From IMG/VR virus record IMGVR_UViG_3300037104_000348, positions 1-34,345 of that record: 34,345 nt of DNA. The stretch is one strand, 5' to 3'. Shown in pieces: positions 29,311-34,345 of this stretch. The translations under genes and the position numbers were made by a program. Below the pieces are notes generated by a model. It worked only from the letters and a program-made list of their open reading frames with translations. It was not told the DNA's origin and did no database searches. Source of the stretch: a virus. The number at the start of each line of letters is the position of its first letter. The first letter of the stretch is position 1.

Positions 29311-29760
29311 ATGAACAATGCCTGGAGACCAACCAAGCGGTACATGCGCGCCTATGCTGGACTGCATGGGGATGAAGAGTTCAAGCTGGAAGAAGTTAAG
29401 CCGAAGAAGAAGCGCCAGAATATTGAAGAGGTTGAGCAAATTAAATTCAATATCTGGTTTGAGAAGTTTTTGTGGGTAAAAGACTGCCGTTTTTGGCATA
29501 CGCCGAACGGTGGTGGAAGGGATGCCAGGGAAGGCGCCAAATTTAAGCGTATGGGCGTTAAAGCGGGCGTACCCGATGTTGTGTTACCCATGGCAAGAAA
29601 ATCGTTCTACGGGCTTGTAATCGAGCTTAAAAGCCCTGGTGGAAAATTAACCGAATCTCAAAGCGAATGGCTGGAGTGGTTCAAACGAAACAATTGGACA
29701 ACCAAAGTATGCTATAGCTGTGAGGAAGCACAAGTGTTTGTCATGGACTATTTTTCATGA
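29311..29760 (+). CDS. VRR-NUC domain nuclease (resolvase-type)
   Basis: A 149-aa protein; start at ATG 29311 or 29308 (GGAGG at 29300-29304 fits the former best). Motifs of the VRR-NUC PD-(D/E)XK family: GGGRDAREGAKFKRMGVKAG, GVPDVVLP (D89), then LVIELKSPGGKLT (E105, K107), and Q117 with WLEWF. Small stand-alone VRR-NUC proteins in phages are proposed to cut branched DNA such as Holliday junctions, fitting a genome with its own annealing recombination. Typical length for phage members is 90-150 aa. Confidence 0.88.
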   Translation: MNNAWRPTKRYMRAYAGLHGDEEFKLEEVKPKKKRQNIEEVEQIKFNIWFEKFLWVKDCRFWHTPNGGGRDAREGAKFKRMGVKAGVPDVVLPMARKSFYGLVIELKSPGGKLTESQSEWLEWFKRNNWTTKVCYSCEEAQVFVMDYFS

Positions 29761-29817
29761 TTTGAAACATTGTGTTATTGTGAATGTGATTGATTTTAAA
29801 AACTCAAGGAGCAATAA

Positions 29818-30231
29818 ATGAGCAAGGACGAAAGCAAGACCGAATCGAAACAAGTAGCACCTCAAATTGAATCACCAGCAGCTGCACCCGTACCAACACT
29901 CGACCCGTATGTATTAGCTGCCATCCAAGCGGCCGTTAAAGACTCCATAGGCTCGATCATGGCGCAGGTAATGCCTAGAGCACAGGCAACACAAACGCCG
30001 TCACTACCGGTTCCTAATGCGGGCGCGCCAAATCCAGCACCTGTTTATTCTGATGGTACTTACACTAGCAAGCTTAAGGGTATACCAGTTGCAGAAGGAC
30101 AAGATTTAAGACACGTACATCCCAGCGTTATTCAAAACTGGTTCAACACGGTTGAAAGTCGCTGGAAAGATCAGTATAACAAAAAACAAGTTGGCGGAGC
30201 ACCCGTAAACATGAATTGGACGCGTGGTTAA
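29818..30231 (+). CDS. Hypothetical Ala/Pro-rich protein before endolysin
   Basis: A 137-aa protein with AAGGAG upstream. The N-terminus is a disordered Ser/Glu/Gln/Ala/Pro segment; residues 30-55 form a hydrophobic helix-like stretch (YVLAAIQAAVKDSIGSIMAQ) that may be amphipathic; then a proline-rich linker and a conserved-looking C-terminal part (HPSVIQNWFNTVESRWKDQY). No signal peptide. Function unknown; its place just before the lysis genes does not decide it. Confidence 0.7.
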   Translation: MSKDESKTESKQVAPQIESPAAAPVPTLDPYVLAAIQAAVKDSIGSIMAQVMPRAQATQTPSLPVPNAGAPNPAPVYSDGTYTSKLKGIPVAEGQDLRHVHPSVIQNWFNTVESRWKDQYNKKQVGGAPVNMNWTRG

Positions 30232-30233
30232 CT

Positions 30234-30800
30234 ATGGCAGAATTTGAGAAAGCGATTGCATTTGTGTTGCCTAATGAAGGTGGCTTTGTTGACAATCCGA
30301 ATGATTCTGGAGGGGCAACCAATTTCGGTTTGTCCCTTCGCTTTTTAAGAACACTACCAGTCGAATCATTACGTAAATATGGGGTCTTTGTGACCCCAGA
30401 AGATTTAAGCGTGGAAAACGTGAAAGAATTAACACTCGACCAAGCTAGAAATATTTACAAGAGTGAGTTTTGGGATCACCATCTCTATGAAAAAATTGTT
30501 GATCAGCATGTAGCAAATTATGTTTTTGATATGGTTATTCATCATGGCGAACATCAAGCTATTAAAATATTGCAACGTGCTTTATGGGCTGTTTATCAAC
30601 ATATTCATGTAGTGGTTGATGATGGAATTTTAGGTAGTAAAACACTTGACTTGATAGATGATCCAGCATGCTTTGCTATGAATGCTTTGATCGTTGCTAT
30701 GATGGCCGAACGCGCTGGATTTGTGCGTTTACTCGCGAATGAACGCTCCAAGGATAAGGAGTTTTTAGATGGGTGGCTTAATCGATGTTATCGAATCTAG
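30234..30800 (+). CDS. Endolysin, glycoside hydrolase 108 family
   Basis: A 188-aa muramidase; ATG 30234 chosen over a TTG 18 bases earlier. FVLPNEGGFVDNPNDSGGAT then NFGLS is the GH108 signature, with E15 as catalytic acid. The rest (KSEFWDHHLYEKI; YVFDMVIHHGEHQAIKILQR; DDGILGSKT) corresponds to the C-terminal peptidoglycan-binding domain of ZliS-type lysins. No signal peptide, so release depends on the holin gene that overlaps its 3' end by 32 bases. Confidence 0.93.
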   Translation: MAEFEKAIAFVLPNEGGFVDNPNDSGGATNFGLSLRFLRTLPVESLRKYGVFVTPEDLSVENVKELTLDQARNIYKSEFWDHHLYEKIVDQHVANYVFDMVIHHGEHQAIKILQRALWAVYQHIHVVVDDGILGSKTLDLIDDPACFAMNALIVAMMAERAGFVRLLANERSKDKEFLDGWLNRCYRI

Positions 30801-31281
30801 TATATTACCAGTTGTTAGCAAAGTTGCTCCTCTGCTCGGCTCTGTGCTGGGCACTCCTCTTGCTGGCGTTGCCATTTCTCTTCTTGCTAAGGCTTTCGGC
30901 ATCAACCCTAATGACACTAGCAAACTTAGTGAAGCGCTTATCTCAGATCCAGAAGCAACTCTTAAAATCAAACAGGTAGAATATGAGCACGCCGATACAC
31001 TCGCTCAAATTGCGTCAACGGACTATGCCACAGAAGTTGACGATAGAAAGAGCGCCCGAACTAACAGCGTCCAGTACAAAGACTTCATGCGGCACATGGC
31101 CTATTTGGTTACGCTGGGCTTCTTTGGCGCGCTCTTTGTTCTCTTCTTGCCCATTGAAACGACATCCGAAGAAAAGAACCTTCTTTCGATGCTGGTTGGA
31201 ATGTTGGCAAGTAAGTGGCAAACTATAATAGATTTCTTTTATGGGTCGTCCCGTCACAACAGTCAAGGAGCAATAAAATGA
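30769..31281 (+). CDS. Holin, 3-TM type (GTA/HP1-like)
   Basis: A 170-aa protein. An N-terminal hydrophobic region (VVSKVAPLLGSVLGTPLAGV) is followed by a long charged helix with the family hallmark (TEVDDRKSARTNSVQ) and two close membrane segments (YLVTLGFFGALFVLFLPI; LLSMLVGMLASKWQTIIDFF) ending FYGSSRHNSQ. This is the pattern of the 3-TM holins next to phage lysins. It should form the membrane lesion that lets the cytoplasmic endolysin reach the wall. No spanin pair was recognised nearby. Confidence 0.8.
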   Translation: MGGLIDVIESSILPVVSKVAPLLGSVLGTPLAGVAISLLAKAFGINPNDTSKLSEALISDPEATLKIKQVEYEHADTLAQIASTDYATEVDDRKSARTNSVQYKDFMRHMAYLVTLGFFGALFVLFLPIETTSEEKNLLSMLVGMLASKWQTIIDFFYGSSRHNSQGAIK

Positions 31282-31502
31282 GCGATGGATTAGGCGTGCA
31301 AGCGCCCGCAAAAAATGCAGTAGCAAATGACCCTCATCAAGGTGGCAATAAGTCAGCCGAGAGAGGCGGTGCTAACAAGGGGATAGTTGATCATCACGAA
31401 GTTGATAAGATCGATCATGCTAAACATGCCTCTAAAGCGAAAGAAGCAATGGGCGCAATGGGTCATTACAATTGCACTTATTACGATGGTGGACAACGCT
31501 AA
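31278..31502 (+). CDS. Small protein, related in its C-terminus to the next gene
   Basis: A 74-aa protein, start at ATG 31278 after AAGGAGC, overlapping the holin stop. N-terminal half is disordered (Gly/Asn/Ala/Lys). The C-terminus DHAKHASKAKEAMGAMGHYN then CTYYDGGQR aligns with the next protein's DHHAQSERVKQAMRDSGYEV then TYHDGGPLR. Unknown function. Confidence 0.7.
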   Translation: MSDGLGVQAPAKNAVANDPHQGGNKSAERGGANKGIVDHHEVDKIDHAKHASKAKEAMGAMGHYNCTYYDGGQR

Positions 31503-31512
31503 GAGGTGATTT

Positions 31513-31749
31513 ATGGCTATTGATCATCACGCGCAGAGTGAACGTGTAAAGCAAGCAATGCGCGATTCAGGCTATGAAGTTACCTATCATGACGGCGGCC
31601 CTCTAAGAGCCTCAGAACCTCAAAAGGGCTATTTGTCTAATAGCCATAACTTACATAAAGCGGAAGAGCGTAAAAAAGTAAAAGACAAAGCAGAAATGGA
31701 TCGTACCGGTAGACGTTTAGACTACAATGGCACGACCAAGATAGTTTGA
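31513..31749 (+). CDS. Small protein, paralogue-like to the preceding gene
   Basis: A 78-aa hydrophilic protein, RBS AAGAGGTG. Residues 4-30 match the C-terminal motif of the gene before (DH..... .K.AM...G+..TY.DGG). The rest (KAEERKKVKDKAEMDRTGRR) is Lys-rich and helical. Last gene before a strong terminator. Unknown function. Confidence 0.7.
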   Translation: MAIDHHAQSERVKQAMRDSGYEVTYHDGGPLRASEPQKGYLSNSHNLHKAEERKKVKDKAEMDRTGRRLDYNGTTKIV

Positions 31750-31752
31750 TAC

Positions 31753-31780
31753 AAGGGGCTTAATGCCCCTTTATTTTATT
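31753..31780 (+). terminator. Rho-independent terminator after lysis-region genes
   Basis: AAGGGGC/GCCCCTT stem (31753-31759 with 31765-31771), loop TTAAT, then TTATTTTATT. It ends the rightward replication-lysis transcript and overlaps the 3' end of the minus-strand gene that follows. Confidence 0.85.
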
Positions 31781-31924
31781 GCAGATAACCCAAGGTATGA
31801 TTAACCAGAGGGAGACGCCAACTGAGAAAAAAAGATTATTGATTAAATTTAAGTTTGGGTTTGAAAACACTACACCGTAAGCGATTAAAAATAGCATTAA
31901 TAAGCATTCTTTAAGTAGTTTCAT
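31760..31924 (-). CDS. 54-aa protein with two membrane segments
   Basis: Start at ATG 31924, overlapping the stop region of the upstream gene; longer in-frame starts lie inside that gene. LLKECLLMLFLIAYGVVF and LFFSVGVSLWLIIPWVI are two hydrophobic helices joined by SNPNLNLINN. Its stop lies in the loop of the opposing terminator. A small inner-membrane protein of unknown role; a second holin or antiholin is possible but unsupported. Confidence 0.6.
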   Translation of the reverse strand: MKLLKECLLMLFLIAYGVVFSNPNLNLINNLFFSVGVSLWLIIPWVICNKIKGH

Positions 31925-32135
31925 TTGTAATTTTCTCCGCATCTTCATAAACATTTTTTCTGTATCTTAATAAGCTTTCTATTACTGGCGGTTCTAAAGC
32001 TATTCTATTGCTAGGGTCACCAGGTAACCCATTATGAGTCTCTAAAATAAAATGATAACCGTCAAAATAAATATATACTGAATCACCAATATAAGTTTTT
32101 TGTAAATATTGTTTTATAAAATCCTCTCGCTTCAT
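31911..32135 (-). CDS. Small conserved phage protein (unknown function)
   Basis: A 74-aa protein. I use ATG 32135 (GAGGTG just upstream) rather than GTG 32141. The segment GDSVYIYFDGYHFILETHNG, then IALEPPVIESLLRYRKNVY matches a widespread small phage/prophage protein with 'DSVYA.FDGY.I.LTT.NG' and 'I.LEP.V...L..Y'. Role unknown. Middle gene of the three-gene minus-strand operon. Confidence 0.7.
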   Translation of the reverse strand: MKREDFIKQYLQKTYIGDSVYIYFDGYHFILETHNGLPGDPSNRIALEPPVIESLLRYRKNVYEDAEKITNETT

Positions 32136-32143
32136 TTGCACCT

Positions 32144-32452
32144 CTATTTGTTAACCATATGATAAATAATTTGTGATAATTGCTCGCAATAAACATCTTC
32201 GGCTTCTTCAAGTTGGACGACATCGTAACTGGGTTTTCCTTTAACTTTACAAAGCTCAACGTTATAAGTATCGCTAGGCATATAATAAATTCGAATGTAG
32301 AGCCATTTGTTAGCGTCACCAACCCGCATTTGTAAGTATGGTAAGTCGTCGGAGCTTTTACCACAGATTAGGTTTCTAACACCACAAGCCATGCGTGTTG
32401 AAACGCTGATTTGTGAATAAATGGCGTCTGCTATTTGTTTGATATCTTGCAT
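32144..32452 (-). CDS. Small conserved phage protein (unknown function), operon leader
   Basis: A 102-aa protein; GAGG upstream of ATG 32452. The parts YLQMRVGDANKWLYIRIYYM, SDTYNVELCKVKG and EDVYCEQLSQIIYHM follow the layout of a common small phage protein that has a 'G..NL..G' start, a 'V.I.L...DtY.v.f' core and a 'dVYa..L...f' end. Its function is unknown. It is paired with the 74-aa gene, another common phage gene, in many genomes as far as I recall. Confidence 0.7.
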   Translation of the reverse strand: MQDIKQIADAIYSQISVSTRMACGVRNLICGKSSDDLPYLQMRVGDANKWLYIRIYYMPSDTYNVELCKVKGKPSYDVVQLEEAEDVYCEQLSQIIYHMVNK

Positions 32453-32485
32453 CTTCGTAACCTCATCACTAATTAATGTCTGACA

Positions 32486-32514
32486 ATAATATTCTAAAAG
32501 AATATTAATGTCAA
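32486..32514 (-). promoter_or_regulatory. Strong minus-strand sigma70-type promoter
   Basis: TTGACA (32514-32509) and TATTAT (32491-32486) with a 17-base spacer, near consensus. It drives the three-gene operon 32452-31760. Three copies of TTAATGT (32473, 32505, 32516) surround it. Confidence 0.8.
32488..32506. promoter_or_regulatory. Inverted repeat overlapping the promoter -10
   Basis: AATATTC-TAAAA-GAATATT, perfect 7-bp arms, covering the -10 and spacer. A DNA-binding dimer here would block transcription. Its bases differ from the operators at 26196-26263, so another regulator is implied. Confidence 0.6.
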
Positions 32515-32542
32515 GTTAATGTAATTGCTTTAAAGGACATTT

Positions 32543-32571
32543 TTGATTGTGAAAGACAGATACGTTATTCT
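32543..32571 (+). promoter_or_regulatory. Candidate late-operon promoter
   Basis: TTGATT (32543-32548) and TATTCT (32566-32571), 17 bases apart, about 30 bases before the small terminase start. The match is only moderate, but it is the one sigma70-like candidate before the whole late block. Confidence 0.35.
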
Positions 32572-32603
32572 TTGAGTGAGTAAATGCAAAGGAATTGCAG
32601 ATA

Positions 32604-33083
32604 ATGGAATTAAAACCACAAGTAGGAAGACCGCTAACGCTGTCTCAAGATGTGAAGGATAGAATCTTTGAGGCTATCCCATTAGCTTTTAGACCGACGA
32701 CAATTGCGCATTATGCGAAGGTTCATCCGAATAATTTAAAACGTTGGTTGAAGCTTGGCTATGATGATGCAGAACAAGGTTTAAGCACAGAATATGCACA
32801 ATTTTGGGCGGAATTTAACCATAGAGTGGCTCATAAGGTTACTAATTGGCTTAAGGATGTTGAAGACCGTAAGCAGAATTGGCAGGCAACATGGGAGCTA
32901 GTCAAGAGTGTTGCGCGTGATGATTACGGCGTTGAAGCAGTTGAGTATAAAGAATTGCTTGAATTATTTAATAGTTTGAGCGAAGCTTTCAAGCGGTTCA
33001 CTGAGAACCCATTGCAAGGAGCAGTGCAAAATGGCCGAGAAATGGATATCGAGCGCGATCAAGAAGCCGGGAGCACTCCGTAA
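32604..33083 (+). CDS. terS: Small terminase subunit
   Basis: A 159-aa protein; ATG 32604 chosen (AAAGGAA upstream) over a TTG nine bases before. Residues 15-60 form a helix-turn-helix (DRIFEAIPLAFRPTTIAHYA; KVHPNNLKRWLKLGYDDAEQ), then the characteristic AQFWAEFNHRVAHKVTNWLK and WELVKSVARDDYGVEAVEYK helices for oligomerisation. This is the pattern of podovirus small terminases, which bind the packaging site and regulate TerL. The subunits are about 20 kb apart on the linear map, with TerS first and TerL near the end of the same operon. Confidence 0.85.
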   Translation: MELKPQVGRPLTLSQDVKDRIFEAIPLAFRPTTIAHYAKVHPNNLKRWLKLGYDDAEQGLSTEYAQFWAEFNHRVAHKVTNWLKDVEDRKQNWQATWELVKSVARDDYGVEAVEYKELLELFNSLSEAFKRFTENPLQGAVQNGREMDIERDQEAGSTP

Positions 33084-33210
33084 GGAGCTTGGCGTCAAGA
33101 AAGGTAAGAAAATCCCCTCTAAAAAGCTTAATGCTGCCGCAAAGAAAGGTGGCAAGCTTGGTCAGCGTGCGCGACTTGCAAAGACATTAAAAAAGATGCA
33201 CAAAAAGTAA
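33031..33210 (+). CDS. Basic 59-aa phage protein
   Basis: MAEKWISSAIKKPGALRKEL, GVKKGKKIPSKKLNAAAKKG, then GKLGQRARLAKTLKKM. The pattern 'AIKKPGAL...LGV..GKKIP..KL..AAKKGGKLG+RARLA.TLKK' is a very common small phage protein. It is likely to bind nucleic acid given its charge, but no function is established. AAGGAG upstream; overlaps TerS by 53 bases. Confidence 0.85.
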   Translation: MAEKWISSAIKKPGALRKELGVKKGKKIPSKKLNAAAKKGGKLGQRARLAKTLKKMHKK

Positions 33211-33239
33211 GTTAAATATTAACCTATTGGAGCTAGACA

Positions 33240-33626
33240 ATGACGGATCAAGTTACAGCTACGCCCGAAGAAGCAACACAAGCAGCACCTCAAGAACAAG
33301 CAATCCTACCTATGACACCAGAGCAAATGGAATCAGTTAAGAATGCTTTGATACAAGGTTTAGTTAAAAGCTACCATGAATTTATTAAGTCAATTAACCA
33401 TCTACCAGTTAATCAAGTCCCCATGCAAGAATCATTTAAGTACTTTGACACCGGTTTCTTATGGTTCAAAGAAGCTATTATCTCAATGCCTACTCAGAAC
33501 CTGCGAGTGATGCCATCCCCACAGCCCGAAGCGGCAAGCACAGAGACAGCGCCGCAAGAAACTCAGGTTGCACCGGAAGAAGCATCTACGACATTGCAAG
33601 AAGAAGTAGCACCAATTGTTGCATGA
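33240..33626 (+). CDS. Hypothetical acidic Ala/Pro/Glu-rich protein
   Basis: A 128-aa protein with TTGGAGC upstream. Disordered Glu/Thr/Ala/Pro-rich termini flank a central helical part (MESVKNALIQGLVKSYHEFI; YFDTGFLWFKEAI). The tail TAPQETQVAPEEASTTLQEE is repetitive. No domain recognised. The stop overlaps the next ATG. A scaffold-like or chaperone role is not excluded. Confidence 0.7.
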   Translation: MTDQVTATPEEATQAAPQEQAILPMTPEQMESVKNALIQGLVKSYHEFIKSINHLPVNQVPMQESFKYFDTGFLWFKEAIISMPTQNLRVMPSPQPEAASTETAPQETQVAPEEASTTLQEEVAPIVA

Positions 33627-33820
33627 TTCCACAAGTATACTTTGATAAGATAGCGGCCTATTTTAATGGTGATATGAAGAAAGCATGGGCTTGGTGGCAA
33701 ACCGATAACCCATCTCTTGGAGGCATATCACCTATGGCTATGATTGGCCTAGGTCGAACCCACAAGGTCAAGCAATTTATCGATAACGCTTTGGATGAGA
33801 ACAAGAGGTATTACCCGTGA
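33623..33820 (+). CDS. MbcA/ParS/Xre antitoxin toxin-binding-like protein, stand-alone
   Basis: A 65-aa protein whose ATG overlaps the previous stop. AWAWWQTDNPSLGGISPMAM then IGLGRTHKVKQFIDNAL follows the C-terminal domain of Xre/MbcA/ParS antitoxins (DUF2384: 'A..WL..PNPaLGG.tPl.ll..G...kV...i'), the part that binds and blocks RES/ParT-type toxins. No DNA-binding N-terminal domain and no toxin gene accompany it. A solo domain could neutralise a host toxin or have been recruited for another task. Family resemblance good; role inferred. Confidence 0.7.
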   Translation: MIPQVYFDKIAAYFNGDMKKAWAWWQTDNPSLGGISPMAMIGLGRTHKVKQFIDNALDENKRYYP

Positions 33821-34345
33821 GCGAATATACTATTTGTGGTCACTGCAACGAACGTGTGAAAGTTAGAGGGTTAGTGCTAGCTAAGCATGGTTGTAAGATA
33901 GTTCAAAGCTTGAAGAAAAGTTTTAATGAAGCATTACGTGCCATTCAACACGAAACAGATAGACAGTTGGCAAAGCTTCATTTGTTATTAACCAAGCAAG
34001 ATGTAAAGATTGGTACATTTACCACCGTTATCAATGGTAGAGATGAACACTTTCGACAACGTATTGATACACTTGAAAAACATGGTCAATCTTTGTATGA
34101 CCTGAATAAAAAGCAAGATGCATCAATCGCTAAATCATTAGTTGATATCTATAAAATAAAAGAACGCTTATCTCCAATAGAATCTACATTTGTAACATTA
34201 GATCAATTTGGTGCATGGCGACAACGGACTACTGAGATTGATCATCGAGTTAGTAAATTATTAAAAGAACTTGAGCTGCTAAAGCATCCAGCTAAGAAAA
34301 CTATTGCTGATCTTAATGCTAAAGATGGATCAGAGCCTTGTGTTA
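33817..34345 (+). CDS. Coiled-coil protein with N-terminal zinc-finger-like region (5' part, crosses the genome join)
   Basis: Starts at GTG 33817, overlapping the previous stop (GTGA), and continues through the join to 471, giving 290 aa. The N-terminus SEYTICGHCNERVKVRGLVL then AKHGC has cysteines and histidines spaced like a small zinc finger (C..C...........H..C). Long charged helices follow (QHETDRQLAKLHLLLTKQD; DTLEKHGQSLYDLNKKQD). No known family. It is likely to be a late protein of assembly or a DNA-contacting factor, but I cannot choose. Confidence 0.8.
   Translation, partial: MSEYTICGHCNERVKVRGLVLAKHGCKIVQSLKKSFNEALRAIQHETDRQLAKLHLLLTKQDVKIGTFTTVINGRDEHFRQRIDTLEKHGQSLYDLNKKQDASIAKSLVDIYKIKERLSPIESTFVTLDQFGAWRQRTTEIDHRVSKLLKELELLKHPAKKTIADLNAKDGSEPCV
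34219..34345. repeat. Right copy of the 127-bp terminal direct repeat
   Basis: Identical to bases 1-127. Merging the copies makes the coding frame that starts at 33817 continuous and gives a closed molecule of 34,218 bp. Confidence 0.95.

Noticed and set aside
31015-31326. Minus-strand 103-codon frame over the holin gene
   Set aside because: Antisense to a recognisable holin, without a ribosome site or homologous look.
1-34345. CRISPR array, insertion sequence, integrase or attachment site
   Set aside because: No regularly spaced repeats, transposase or recombinase motif, or paired att-like repeats were seen; the only long direct repeat is the terminal overlap.

Overview
The window is a complete, circularly closed phage genome with short-tailed (podovirus) morphogenesis genes. 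The first 127 bases recur exactly as the last 127 (1-127 = 34219-34345), and one reading frame runs across the join, so the unique molecule is 34,218 bp. A fixed overlap of this size looks like a k-mer assembly overlap, not proof of a biological terminal repeat. The genome is fairly AT-rich, with sigma70-like promoters, Shine-Dalgarno sites and DnaA-type boxes. This fits a Gram-negative, probably gammaproteobacterial host using its own RNA polymerase; I cannot name the host.

Late block, plus strand, read through the join (32604 to 34345, then 1 to 22210): small terminase subunit, a basic 59-aa phage protein, an MbcA/ParS/Xre toxin-binding-like protein, a coiled-coil protein across the join, a run of small accessory genes (one DUF2829/Tad2-like, one Lar-like), then portal, scaffold, major capsid protein, a repeat-built decoration-type protein, two tail-tube/nozzle proteins, four internal virion (ejection) proteins, a T7-type tail fibre with a C1q-like tip, large terminase and a glycine-rich adhesin. 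The gene order follows T7 (gp8-9-10-11-12-14-15-16-17-19), but I find no phage RNA polymerase, DNA polymerase or helicase-primase. Three consecutive RNA hairpins, two of them the same motif, sit before the capsid gene.

Leftward early block, minus strand (26154 down to 22244): a tightly coupled operon carrying a YqaJ exonuclease, a RecT-like annealing protein, an SSB-like protein, several small genes (a 27-aa ORF fits exactly between two overlapping neighbours), and at its end a secreted four-cysteine protein overlapping a 29-aa membrane peptide. It meets the late block tail to tail at a terminator (22218-22237).

Control region (26155-26303): divergent promoters with inverted repeats inside their spacers, flanked by a small XRE repressor-like gene. 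The next gene carries an HNH-like zinc region and a second, related XRE domain. There is no integrase, so a lysogeny-type switch is present without a visible integration system.

Replication and lysis block (28234-31749): a lambda O-like initiator whose coding sequence contains a perfect DnaA box, five 18-bp iterons with dyad symmetry and an AT-rich tract, together a convincing replication origin; then a VRR-NUC nuclease, a GH108 endolysin, a holin and two related small proteins. A short minus-strand operon (32452-31760) with its own strong promoter sits between this block and the small terminase.

Overall the genome combines T7-like virion genes with lambda-like replication, recombination and regulation. 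It depends on the host for transcription and polymerisation, and it has a possible counter-defence cluster around the genome join.
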